This document shows positions 8,422-19,541 of a stretch of 64,000 nucleotides of DNA, in pieces. The notes beneath the pieces are model-generated. The model saw only the letters and a list, made by a program, of their open reading frames with translations. It was not told where the DNA came from and searched no databases. Every line of letters begins with the position of its first letter. Position 1 is the first letter of the stretch. The stretch spans positions 310,001-374,000 of the forward strand of contig NZ_JACJUD010000004.1 in NCBI RefSeq assembly GCF_014174475.1, in the 5' to 3' direction. This DNA comes from Aquipseudomonas ullengensis. GTDB taxonomy: Bacteria > Pseudomonadota > Gammaproteobacteria > Pseudomonadales > Pseudomonadaceae. The translations under genes and the position numbers were made by a program.

Positions 8422-9495
8422 TCAGCCCTCGGTCTTCTCCGGCGCCGGTGCGTTGAGCTTCTGCGGCTCGCCCTTGACCCAGTCACCGAGCAGGCTGAAG
8501 GCAATTGCCAGCAGGGTTGGGCCGAGAAACAGACCCATGAAGCCGAAGGCGAGAATGCCGCCGAATACCCCGAGCAGCACCACCACCAGCGGCAAGTTAC
8601 CGCCACGGCTGATCAGGTACGGCTTGAGCACGTTGTCCACGCCGCTGATGATGAACATGCCCCAGATACCGAGGAAAACCGCGGAACCATATTCACCCTT
8701 GCTGACCAGCCAGGCCGTGGCAGGAATCCACACCAGCGGAGGGCCCATGGGAATCAGGCTGAAGATGAAGGTGACGATACCCAGCACCAGGGCGCCGGGT
8801 ACCCCGGCAATCCAGAATCCGATCAGCGCCAGCAGCGCCTGCGCCGCCGCCGTGCCGATCACGCCATTGACCACCCGTTGCACGGTGCCTGCCACCAGTT
8901 CGGTGTAGTGGCCCGCGCGGTCGCCGATCAGGCGCTCCAGCAGGCTGTGCACGAACGCCGCCATCCGCGGGCCATCGCGGTAGAAGAAGAACACCAGCAC
9001 CAGACTCAGGGCCAGCTCCAGCACCCCACCGCCAATTTGCGCACTGCGCGCCAGCAACCAGTTGCCGACCTGGCCGAGATAGGGCTTCACGCTGGCGAAC
9101 AGCTCGGCACCTTCGCGATCGACACGCTGCCAGAGCTGCTCCAGGTTATCGCCGATGATCGGCAAACCCACCAGCCAGGCGGGTGGCGCCGGCAGCCCAC
9201 CAACCTGGACATCCTTGAACAGCTCGGTGGCATCGCGAATATGGTCGGCCAGGTTGAAGCCCAGCCAGACCAGCGGCACCGCCACCAGAATCATCCAGCC
9301 ACCGGTCAGCAGCACCGCCGCCAGGGTTTCCCGACCATCCAGCGCCTTGCTCAGCAAGCGCATCAACGGCCAGCTGGCAAAGGCCAGCACCGCCGCCCAG
9401 AACAGCGCCGAGAAGAATGGTGCCAGCACCCACAAGCAGGCGCCGAAAAGGGCCAGCAGGAGAATCTGTATCAACAGACGATCGTTATTCAGCAT
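8422..9495 (-). CDS. AI-2E family transporter (PerM/UPF0118 type permease)
   Basis: 357 aa inner-membrane protein. Hydrophobic pairs occur at the N-terminus (about 8-45 and 60-80), a soluble loop at about 85-150, and a C-terminal cluster of helices. The family-typical stretch PMGPPLVWIPATAWL and the final LGVFGGILAFGFMGLFLGP are present. Members export small molecules and some act as Na+/H+ antiporters; the substrate here cannot be told. The gene ends at the bidirectional terminator shared with the EF-hand gene. Confidence 0.85.
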   Translation of the reverse strand: MLNNDRLLIQILLLALFGACLWVLAPFFSALFWAAVLAFASWPLMRLLSKALDGRETLAAVLLTGGWMILVAVPLVWLGFNLADHIRDATELFKDVQVGGLPAPPAWLVGLPIIGDNLEQLWQRVDREGAELFASVKPYLGQVGNWLLARSAQIGGGVLELALSLVLVFFFYRDGPRMAAFVHSLLERLIGDRAGHYTELVAGTVQRVVNGVIGTAAAQALLALIGFWIAGVPGALVLGIVTFIFSLIPMGPPLVWIPATAWLVSKGEYGSAVFLGIWGMFIISGVDNVLKPYLISRGGNLPLVVVLLGVFGGILAFGFMGLFLGPTLLAIAFSLLGDWVKGEPQKLNAPAPEKTEG

Positions 9496-9552
9496 TGCCA
9501 GAATGTCCTGCTACAAAAGTGTCGGCTCACTAGCGAGCCGACACCGGATGAT

Positions 9553-10353
9553 TCACGGTAAAGATTGCAATTGCAGACCAGCAGCACCGCCGCTGCCAGC
9601 TTCCAGGCGACTGCTGCGCACGCCCTGCTCCACCAGCGCGGCTCGCCAGGCCTCGGCCTGGGGCCCGGTCAGGCTGACGCGCAAGGTGCTGTCGAGGTTC
9701 AGGGTGCGCGCCAGAAGCTCGCTCCACTGGGTATCCAGCTCACTCAACTGCGGCAGCTTGAGGTCACCATGCACGCGCAACTGGCGCAGCAGTGTACTGG
9801 CGGTCGGCAGTTGATCGGCCACGGCCTGGTCGGCGTCCAGTTGCTCGACCTGCAGATAGACCCGGCGGTTGCCACGGGTTATGCCATACAGGGCCAGCAG
9901 GCTGTTTTGTTGCGGCTCGGCCAGGCGCAGCAGAATAAAGCTTTGCCGCTCATCCGGCCCGAACAGCTTGGCATTGCCGAACAGCGCATTCGCCCACAGG
10001 TTGCTCGAACCGCACTCGCGCCCCTCGCACCAGTAGAGCAATTGCGCGCCGCCATCGAGCAGCGTCTTGCGTGCGTGGGCCAGGGCCTCACTCGGGCTGT
10101 GGCCATCCGGCAGGCGGTAGGTCAGCGCGCGCAGGCGGCCTTCGGCGAGCACTTCGCGCTCAACCCGCAGCTGGCCGCTGATGCGCCGCAGCTCACCACG
10201 CGGGTAGCGCCGTTCCACATCGGCAGCGTCGCTGTAATCGACGATCTCAGCATGGGCAAAGCGCGGCAGGATGGGTAGATCGCTGCTGCCGGGCAGGTCA
10301 TCGGCCAGCACGACGGGCGAGAGAAACAGGCAGAAAAATAGGCTCAGGCGCAT
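9553..10353 (-). CDS. DUF4892 family periplasmic protein
   Basis: 266 aa from the ATG at 10353 (MRLSLFFCLFLSPVVLADD), which gives a clean signal peptide; a TTG at 10365 would overlap the previous gene. The mature protein has an N-terminal DUF4892-like part (PRFAHAEIVDYSDAADVERR) and a Cys pair in WCEGRECGSSNLW. Its C-terminal region includes a possible OmpA-like remnant. The molecular function of this family is not established. It follows the glutathione transferase gene by only a few bases and is probably co-transcribed. Confidence 0.75.
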   Translation of the reverse strand: MRLSLFFCLFLSPVVLADDLPGSSDLPILPRFAHAEIVDYSDAADVERRYPRGELRRISGQLRVEREVLAEGRLRALTYRLPDGHSPSEALAHARKTLLDGGAQLLYWCEGRECGSSNLWANALFGNAKLFGPDERQSFILLRLAEPQQNSLLALYGITRGNRRVYLQVEQLDADQAVADQLPTASTLLRQLRVHGDLKLPQLSELDTQWSELLARTLNLDSTLRVSLTGPQAEAWRAALVEQGVRSSRLEAGSGGAAGLQLQSLP

Positions 10354-10361
10354 TCGTCTAC

Positions 10362-11021
10362 TCAACGCGTCAGCATGCTTTGTGCGGTTTTCACCACGGC
10401 ATCATCGGTGTGGCGTTGCGGTATCAGCAGGCCGCGCTGCACTGCCGGGCGCGCAGCAATGGCGGCGATCCAGCGTTGCAGGTGTTCCAGGCCATCCACG
10501 GAAACACCAGCCCACTCGTGCACGCGCACCCAGGGGAAGGTGGCGATGTCGGCAATGCTGTAGTCGCCCGCGAGGAACTCGGCTTCACCCAGGTGCCCGT
10601 CGAGCACTTCGTAGAGGCGTCGGGTCTCATGCTGGTAACGATCGATGGCGCCCTGCAGCTTCTCCGGAAAGTAACGGAAGAACACGTTGGCCTGGCCTTG
10701 CATCGGCCCGACCCCGCCCATCTGGAACATCAGCCACTGGATCACCCGCGAGCGCCCTTTGACGTCGCTGGGCATCAGTTGGCCGGTCTTCTCGGCGAGG
10801 TACATGAGGATGGCGCCGGACTCGAACACGGCGAAGTCGTCGTTGCTGCGATCGACGATGGCCGGGATGCGCCCGTTGGGGTTGAGCTTGAGGAATTCCG
10901 GGGTCTTCTGTTCCTGCTTGTCGAAGGACAGCGCGTGCACCTCGTACGGCAGGCCCAGCTCCTCGAGGGCGATGGATATTTTGTGGCCGTTAGGCGTGGC
11001 GGCAGTGTAGAGATCGATCAT
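10362..11021 (-). CDS. Glutathione S-transferase family protein (YfcG/YghU-like)
   Basis: 219 aa. N-terminal thioredoxin-like domain with [20 protein letters not shown], where Thr/Asn take the place of the classic Ser/Cys as in nu-class enzymes. The glutathione-contacting loop [11 protein letters not shown] and [15 protein letters not shown] are clear. The all-helical C-terminal domain contains the N-capping motif [11 protein letters not shown]. Nu-class members often act as disulfide reductases; the substrate here is unknown. The stop overlaps the start region of the DUF4892 gene. Confidence 0.88.
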   Translation of the reverse strand: MIDLYTAATPNGHKISIALEELGLPYEVHALSFDKQEQKTPEFLKLNPNGRIPAIVDRSNDDFAVFESGAILMYLAEKTGQLMPSDVKGRSRVIQWLMFQMGGVGPMQGQANVFFRYFPEKLQGAIDRYQHETRRLYEVLDGHLGEAEFLAGDYSIADIATFPWVRVHEWAGVSVDGLEHLQRWIAAIAARPAVQRGLLIPQRHTDDAVVKTAQSMLTR

Positions 11022-11071
11022 GACAAGCTCCCGAAACAGTCCGCCCAGCGTCGGCAGTTGTCAGGGGCAAG

Positions 11072-11935
11072 TCAAGGCTGCGGGAAGAATCGATTGAAAC
11101 AGTCTGCAACCTGCTGCGCGCCAGCTTCGTCGTTCAAGTGCAGGTGATGCCCGCCAGCCAGTTTGTGCACCTCGAAATGAGTGCCTTCGATCAGCCCGGC
11201 GATACGCGGCTCGACCGCCATGTGCCCCTGCGCCGCCAGCACCAGGCTGACCGGGCATTGCACGCTGCGCACGAACTCCTCGACATGGGCAAAGGTCAGG
11301 CGCATCACCGACGGCAGGGTCAGGCGGATATCGGTACGCCAGGTGTAGCCACCCGGCACCGGTTCCAGGCCACGCTGGGCCAGCAACTCGGCGGCTTCGC
11401 GGCTGACCGCAACCACGCCCTGCATGCGCGCCTGCACCGCGCGGTCCGGGTCGGCGTACACCGGCTTGCGCTTGTCACGCACCGCCAGCCGCGCACGCAG
11501 GGCGTCGCCCAGGCGCTTGGCCGAGCCCTGTGCCTCGCCGACGAAGGGAATCAGCCCGTCGATCAATGCCAGGCGCTCGATACGCTCGGGCACGGACGCA
11601 GCCAGCAGCGTCGAGATGATGGCGCCGAGGGAATGCCCCATCAGGCTGAAACGCTGCCAGCCGAGCTGTTCGGCCACCAGCAGCACATCTTCCAGGTACT
11701 CCCACATGCTGTAGCTGGAATTGCTCGCGTAGTGCCCGGAATGGCCGTGACCGGGGAAGTCCAGGGCAACGATGCGCAGCCCCTTCAGCTTGGGCGCCAG
11801 GCGCGCGTAGGTCATGGCGTTGTCCAGCCAGCCATGCAGGGCGATCACCGGAATGCCGTCCTCGGGGCCGAACAGGTGCGCCGCCAGCTCGACATGCGGC
11901 AGGCTGAAACGGATTTCCTCGACGGTGACGGTCAT
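11072..11935 (-). CDS. Alpha/beta hydrolase
   Basis: 287 aa alpha/beta-hydrolase. Seen are the HGWLDNAMTYARLAP oxyanion region, the nucleophile elbow MGHSLGAIIS (Ser about 104), and a terminal LAGGHHLHLNDEAG carrying the catalytic His. The acid is probably the Asp or Glu in the strand before it. The sequence resembles esterase/lipase family 4 members; the substrate is unknown. Its ATG overlaps the stop of the upstream hydrolase (ATGA, 11932-11935), so the two are translationally coupled. Confidence 0.85.
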   Translation of the reverse strand: MTVTVEEIRFSLPHVELAAHLFGPEDGIPVIALHGWLDNAMTYARLAPKLKGLRIVALDFPGHGHSGHYASNSSYSMWEYLEDVLLVAEQLGWQRFSLMGHSLGAIISTLLAASVPERIERLALIDGLIPFVGEAQGSAKRLGDALRARLAVRDKRKPVYADPDRAVQARMQGVVAVSREAAELLAQRGLEPVPGGYTWRTDIRLTLPSVMRLTFAHVEEFVRSVQCPVSLVLAAQGHMAVEPRIAGLIEGTHFEVHKLAGGHHLHLNDEAGAQQVADCFNRFFPQP

Positions 11936-12738
11936 GCCGAACGCTCCTCAGCAACGCCCTGCCAGCGGGCGAACAGTTCACGCAGCAGCACAGCCGTCTG
12001 CTGCGGGCGCTCCAGGGGAAACATGTGGCCGCCAGGCAGGTTGTGGTATTCGCCCTGCGGTACCCGGTTGATCTGCCGCGCATGGTGCGGCAGCACCACC
12101 TTGCTGTGGCGACCACGCACCACCGCCAGCGGCACCTGCAACTGCTGCGGCCGACCGGGGCTGGTATGCGGCACACTGCGGTAGATGCTGATTTCCGTGG
12201 CCGGGTCGAACCGCAGGCGCAGGCCTTGCCCGTCCGCACGCAGGCCGTGCTGCACATAGGCATCCAGGCATTCCGGATCGAAGCGGCTGAACAGCGTCTT
12301 GCCGGCGAAGTACTGGCGCGCCTCGGCCACATCACTGAACAGCTCGCGGCGGCCGACGGTGCGCCCGGCTGGGGTAATCCGGTCAATGAAGCCGAAACGT
12401 TTGGCCGCGCGGATCAGCACCCGGTCGACCACCGTCAGCAGCGGCGAATCCAGCATCACCACACCGCGGTACAACTCGGGCCGGCGCAGCGCCGCGTGGT
12501 AATGCAGCACGCCACCCAGCGAGTGGCCGACGCCCCACACTGGGTGTTCCTGACGCTCAAGGTGATCGATCAGCTCTTCGACCAGGTTCTGCCAGTTGTC
12601 ATCCACCGGGAAGCGCGGGTCATGCCCGTGTTGCTCCAGGTGCTGAACGTGGAAATCTGGCGCCAAGGCGGTAAACAGCTTGCCGTAGGTGGCAGAAGGG
12701 AAACCGTTGGCGTGGGCGAAGAAGATGGTCTGCGACAT
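11932..12738 (-). CDS. Alpha/beta hydrolase
   Basis: 268 aa from the ATG at 12738 (MSQTIFFAHANGFPSATY); the longer frame to 12822 has no ribosome binding site and looks non-coding. The nucleophile elbow is GVGHSLGGVLHYH and the terminal His is in LPGGHMFPLERP. The HANGFPSATY N-terminus marks a subgroup of bacterial hydrolases of unknown substrate. It is followed, with a 4-nt overlap, by a second hydrolase not closely similar to it. Confidence 0.85.
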   Translation of the reverse strand: MSQTIFFAHANGFPSATYGKLFTALAPDFHVQHLEQHGHDPRFPVDDNWQNLVEELIDHLERQEHPVWGVGHSLGGVLHYHAALRRPELYRGVVMLDSPLLTVVDRVLIRAAKRFGFIDRITPAGRTVGRRELFSDVAEARQYFAGKTLFSRFDPECLDAYVQHGLRADGQGLRLRFDPATEISIYRSVPHTSPGRPQQLQVPLAVVRGRHSKVVLPHHARQINRVPQGEYHNLPGGHMFPLERPQQTAVLLRELFARWQGVAEERSA

Positions 12739-12893
12739 GGTGGTGGAACTGCTGGGGAGTTCCCGCGATTGTCCGGCACACCTGGGCAGGCAGCAATCGA
12801 TAGAAGATGCCAGATGCGCCAAAGAACAGCTTCAGTGTGCCAAAAGGCGCGATACAGAGAGTCCGGGGCCGCCTTGCACGGCCCCGTAAACGA

Positions 12894-14207
12894 TCAGGCG
12901 GGCCGAGTAGCCGGCTGAGGACACAGGCGATCGGCGCCCGCAGCGATCAACAGCGTCAACGCAACGGGAATCAACCAGCCGAGCCCCTGCTCCGCCAGCG
13001 GCAGATGAGCAATAAAGCTCGGCAGCAACGCTTTGAAACCGGCCGCGTTGATGGCATCCACCAAGCCGAAGACCAGGGTTATTGCCATGGTTGGCACAAA
13101 CACCCGGCGCGGTGAACGCCAGAGGCAGTCCAGCAGGCTCAATGCCACCAGCACGATGGCCAACGGATAAAGCCCCACCAGAACCGGCACGGAGACGCTG
13201 ATCAGGTGGGTCAGTCCCTGGTTGGATACCACCAGGCTGAACAGCCCAAACACCAGCACGACAGTGCGGTAGGAAACCGGCAGCAACTTACTGAAGTATT
13301 CGCCGCAAGCTGTCAGCAGGCCAACAGCCGTAGTCAGGCAGGCCAGGGTGATGACCACCGCCAGCAACAGACTGCCGTAAATGCCGAACGTGTGTTGCAC
13401 GTAGGTGGTGAGGATCTGCACGCCGTTCTGCGCGTCGCCGGCGATGCCCTGGCTGGTTGCGCCGAGGTAGAACAGCGCCAGGTAGACCAGCGACAGGCCG
13501 CTCGCTGCGATGAAACCAGCGATCATCGAATAGCGCGTCACCAGGCGCGAATCACTGACACCGCGATCCTTGATCGCAGTAGCGATGACGATACCGAACA
13601 CCAAGGCACCGAGGGTATCCATGGTCAGGTAGCCCTGCAGGAAACCCTGCACGAAGGGCATTTCCTGATAGGTTTCGGCGCTCTGGCCAATACCACCGAC
13701 CGGGGCCAGCAGCGCAGCGCCGCCCAGTACCAGCAGCGCGGCCAGCAGCACCGGGGTGATGAACTTGCCGATACTGTCCACCAGCTTGCCCGGGTTGAGC
13801 GCGAGGAACAGCACAGCAGCAAAGTAGGCCACGCTGTAGATCATCAGTGCGCCGGGCTCGTTGCCGGTAAATGGCGCCACGCCCATCTCGAAGGACACCG
13901 TAGCAGTACGCGGAGTGGCGAATAGCGGGCCGATGGCCAGGTATACGGCCACTGCCAGCAGCGTGCCGGCACGTCGACCGAGCGGCGCGGTTAGCTCATT
14001 CATGCCGCCGCCGACGCGGGCCAGGGCCACCACGGTAAGTAGCGGCAGGCCAACCCCTGTGATCAGAAAGCCAAAGGCGGCGGACCAGACGTGCTCCCCA
14101 GCGGCCATGCCGGCGCTGGGCGGGAAGATGATGTTGCCGGCACCCAGGAACAGGGCGAAGGTCATGAAGCCCAGGGCCAGAAGGTCGAGGCTTTTCAAAC
14201 GAGTCAT
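12894..14207 (-). CDS. brnQ: BrnQ, branched-chain amino acid:cation symporter
   Basis: 437 aa, the normal BrnQ length, with about 12 membrane segments. It starts MTRLKSLDLLALGF and has the family motif FLGAGNIIFPPSAGMAAG near the N-terminus. The frame is open upstream to 14276 but the added residues are not BrnQ-like. Takes up Leu, Ile and Val with Na+. It lies next to the suc operon as in P. aeruginosa. The 286 bp between it and sucD hold the sucD terminator and an AT-rich stretch (about 14335-14370) that may carry the brnQ promoter. Confidence 0.93.
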   Translation of the reverse strand: MTRLKSLDLLALGFMTFALFLGAGNIIFPPSAGMAAGEHVWSAAFGFLITGVGLPLLTVVALARVGGGMNELTAPLGRRAGTLLAVAVYLAIGPLFATPRTATVSFEMGVAPFTGNEPGALMIYSVAYFAAVLFLALNPGKLVDSIGKFITPVLLAALLVLGGAALLAPVGGIGQSAETYQEMPFVQGFLQGYLTMDTLGALVFGIVIATAIKDRGVSDSRLVTRYSMIAGFIAASGLSLVYLALFYLGATSQGIAGDAQNGVQILTTYVQHTFGIYGSLLLAVVITLACLTTAVGLLTACGEYFSKLLPVSYRTVVLVFGLFSLVVSNQGLTHLISVSVPVLVGLYPLAIVLVALSLLDCLWRSPRRVFVPTMAITLVFGLVDAINAAGFKALLPSFIAHLPLAEQGLGWLIPVALTLLIAAGADRLCPQPATRPA

Positions 14208-14449
14208 AGCAGGAAGTACCACAGGCAGAAATTCATAGGAAAACGGCAGGGTTTGCGCTGAGTTGGCAAACGTCACCGAACCGGTTCAGATCGATCACTG
14301 TTGCCGACACCTGCTCTTGTGAAGCGGCGCCTAAAAATTAGTTGCAAGCCTAACGATTTTTTAAATTAGCCGCGTCTGACAGTGGTCGGGCTGTCGGCTC
14401 GAGGCAACTCGGTGTCGCCTGGACGCAATAACGTAGGCGAACCAGAAAC

Positions 14450-14473
14450 GAAAAAGGCCGCCCGTAGGCGGCC
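14450..14473 (-). terminator. Rho-independent terminator after sucD
   Basis: On the minus strand GGCCGCC pairs with GGCGGCC around a short loop and is followed by TTTTTCG. It lies 20 nt after the sucD stop and ends the sucCD transcript. Confidence 0.85.
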
Positions 14474-14493
14474 TCCTTCCAGTCACGAATGCC

Positions 14494-15381
14494 TTAGGCT
14501 TTCTTGACTTCCCAACCGGTCAGCTCGGCCAGGGCCTTGCCGATGTCGGCCAGCGAACGCACGGTTTTCACACCAGCGTCCTGCAGGGCAGCGAACTTCT
14601 CGTCCGCAGTGCCTTTACCACCGGAGATGATGGCACCGGCGTGGCCCATGCGCTTGCCCGCAGGGGCAGTCACACCAGCGATGTAGGACACCACCGGCTT
14701 GGTCACGTTGGCTTTGATGAAGGCAGCAGCTTCTTCTTCAGCGGAACCGCCGATCTCACCGATCATCACGATCGCTTCGGTCTTCGGGTCTTCCTGGAAC
14801 AGCTTCAGGATGTCGATGAAGTTGGAGCCCGGGATCGGATCACCACCGATGCCGACGCAGGTGGACTGACCGAAACCGGCGTCAGTGGTCTGCTTGACGG
14901 CTTCGTAAGTCAGGGTGCCTGAGCGCGACACGATGCCTACTTTGCCTGGCAGGTGAATGTGACCTGGCATGATGCCGATCTTGCACTCGCCCGGAGTGAT
15001 CACGCCTGGGCAGTTAGGGCCGATCAGGGTCACGCCCAGCTCGTCGCACTTGACCTTGGCTTCCAGCATGTCGATGGTCGCGATGCCTTCGGTGATGCAG
15101 ACGATCAGCTTGATGCCGCCGAAGGCCGCTTCCAGGATCGAGTCCTTGCAGAACGGAGCCGGAACGTAGATCACCGAAGCGGTGGCGCCAGTGGCGTCAA
15201 CGGCTTCCTTGACGGTGTTGAACACCGGCAGATTCAGGTGAGTGGTGCCGCCCTTGCCCGGAGTCACGCCGCCAACCATCTTGGTGCCGTAAGCGATGGC
15301 TTGTTCGGAGTGGAAAGTACCTTGCGAGCCGGTGAAGCCCTGGCAGATGACTTTGGTGTCTTTATTGATCAGGACGCTCAT
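14494..15381 (-). CDS. sucD: Succinyl-CoA synthetase, alpha subunit (SucD)
   Basis: 295 aa. The CoA-binding Rossmann domain begins [20 protein letters not shown]. The phosphorylated His is in [12 protein letters not shown] (about residue 246). Catalyses succinyl-CoA + ADP/GDP + Pi to succinate + ATP/GTP with SucC. The start overlaps the sucC stop by 1 nt (TAATG), so translation is coupled. Last gene of the block. Confidence 0.98.
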   Translation of the reverse strand: MSVLINKDTKVICQGFTGSQGTFHSEQAIAYGTKMVGGVTPGKGGTTHLNLPVFNTVKEAVDATGATASVIYVPAPFCKDSILEAAFGGIKLIVCITEGIATIDMLEAKVKCDELGVTLIGPNCPGVITPGECKIGIMPGHIHLPGKVGIVSRSGTLTYEAVKQTTDAGFGQSTCVGIGGDPIPGSNFIDILKLFQEDPKTEAIVMIGEIGGSAEEEAAAFIKANVTKPVVSYIAGVTAPAGKRMGHAGAIISGGKGTADEKFAALQDAGVKTVRSLADIGKALAELTGWEVKKA

Positions 15382-16547
15382 TACTTGCCCTCCGCAGCTT
15401 TGACGACTTGCTCGGCAGCGTCGGTCAGGCTGGTTGCCGCGATGATGTTCAGGCCGCTTTCGGCCAGGACCTTGGCACCCAGTTCAGCGTTGTTACCTTC
15501 AAGGCGCACAACAACCGGGATCTTCACGCCGACTTCTTTCACAGCGCCGATGATGCCTTCGGCAATCATGTCGCAACGAACGATGCCGCCGAAAATGTTG
15601 ACCAGTACGGCCGCGACATTGCTGTCGGACAGGATGATCTTGAAGGCCTCGGTCACGCGCTCTTTGGTCGCACCACCACCTACGTCGAGGAAGTTGGCTG
15701 GCTTGCCGCCGTGCAGGTTGACGATGTCCATGGTACCCATGGCCAGGCCGGCACCGTTGACCATACAGCCAATGTTGCCTTCCAAGGCTACGTAGTTCAG
15801 TTCGAACTTGGCAGCGTGGGCTTCGCGCGGATCGTCCTGCGACGGGTCATGCATGGCGCGCAGTTTTGGCTGGCGGTACATGGCGTTGCTGTCGATGTTG
15901 ATCTTGGCGTCCAGGCAGTGCAGGTTGCCGTCTTTCTTGATGACCAGCGGGTTCACTTCCAGCAGCGCCAGGTCGTAGTCCTGGAACAGCTTGGCCAGGC
16001 CAACGAAGATGTGGGTGAACTGCTTGATCTGGTCGCCCTTCAGGCCCAGCTGGAAAGCCAGGTCGCGGCCTTGGTACGGCTGAGCGCCGACCAGCGGGTC
16101 GATGGTGGCCTTGAGGATCTTCTCGGGAGTGTCGTGAGCGACTTTCTCGATGTCCACGCCACCTTCGGTGGAAGCCATGAACACGATACGGCGGCTGGAA
16201 CGGTCAACGACGGCACCCAGGTACAGTTCCTTGTCGATGTCGGTGCACGACTCGACCAGGATCTTGGTGACCGGCTGGCCATTGGCGTCAGTCTGGTAAG
16301 TCACCAGACGCTTGCCCAGCCAGTTGGCGGCGAACGCCTTGGCGTCTTCCTTGTTCTTGACCAGCTTTACACCGCCCGCTTTACCGCGGCCACCGGCGTG
16401 CACCTGGGCTTTGACAACCCACTCGCTGCCACCGATCTTTTCGCAGGCCGCAGCCGCTTCTTCCGGGGTGTCAACGGCGAAACCAGTGGAAACCGGCAGG
16501 CCGTACTCAGCGAACAGCTGCTTACCCTGATACTCGTGAAGATTCAT
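15381..16547 (-). CDS. sucC: Succinyl-CoA synthetase, beta subunit (SucC)
   Basis: 388 aa, exactly the usual length. It begins [19 protein letters not shown], the N-terminal ATP-grasp domain, and ends in the flavodoxin-like domain with [12 protein letters not shown]. Nucleotide-binding [10 protein letters not shown] is present. Forms the alpha2beta2 enzyme with SucD. The 199-bp gap to lpdG holds a GC-rich hairpin, so sucCD may have its own promoter. Confidence 0.98.
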   Translation of the reverse strand: MNLHEYQGKQLFAEYGLPVSTGFAVDTPEEAAAACEKIGGSEWVVKAQVHAGGRGKAGGVKLVKNKEDAKAFAANWLGKRLVTYQTDANGQPVTKILVESCTDIDKELYLGAVVDRSSRRIVFMASTEGGVDIEKVAHDTPEKILKATIDPLVGAQPYQGRDLAFQLGLKGDQIKQFTHIFVGLAKLFQDYDLALLEVNPLVIKKDGNLHCLDAKINIDSNAMYRQPKLRAMHDPSQDDPREAHAAKFELNYVALEGNIGCMVNGAGLAMGTMDIVNLHGGKPANFLDVGGGATKERVTEAFKIILSDSNVAAVLVNIFGGIVRCDMIAEGIIGAVKEVGVKIPVVVRLEGNNAELGAKVLAESGLNIIAATSLTDAAEQVVKAAEGK

Positions 16548-16710
16548 GCTTATCTACCGTTCTTCGTTTAGGTATTGCGCATTCGGCGCTGCGCTCGAAG
16601 GCACCGCGCCACCTGTGACTGCATTGGTTAGCAGTCCGGCGGACATTCCTGCAGCACGCTCAAGAGAACTGCTGCGGGCCGCCCGCCGTGGTTGTTACTG
16701 CGGATAAGCA

Positions 16711-16726
16711 CCCCGCCTGTGCGGGG
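16711..16726 (-). terminator. Weak hairpin after lpdG
   Basis: CCCCGC pairs with GCGGGG around a 4-nt loop 21 nt after the lpdG stop. The T run after it is poor, so it probably attenuates rather than ends transcription into sucCD. The remaining ~150 bp to sucC show no gene. Confidence 0.5.
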
Positions 16727-16746
16727 CGCCATGTCTCTATCGTCGC

Positions 16747-18186
<1,440 letters not shown>

Positions 18187-18250
18187 TCATTCCTTCTCGG
18201 ATAAAACCGGGCGGCCCCTTGTGAGGACCGCCACGTGCACAGCAGCGGGA

Positions 18251-19468
<1,218 letters not shown>

Positions 19469-19541
19469 TCTCTGTGTTTCCTTAAATTCGTTTTCTTCAA
19501 AGAGGCGACGGCCCGTGCCGCCGCCTCAATACGCGAAGGCG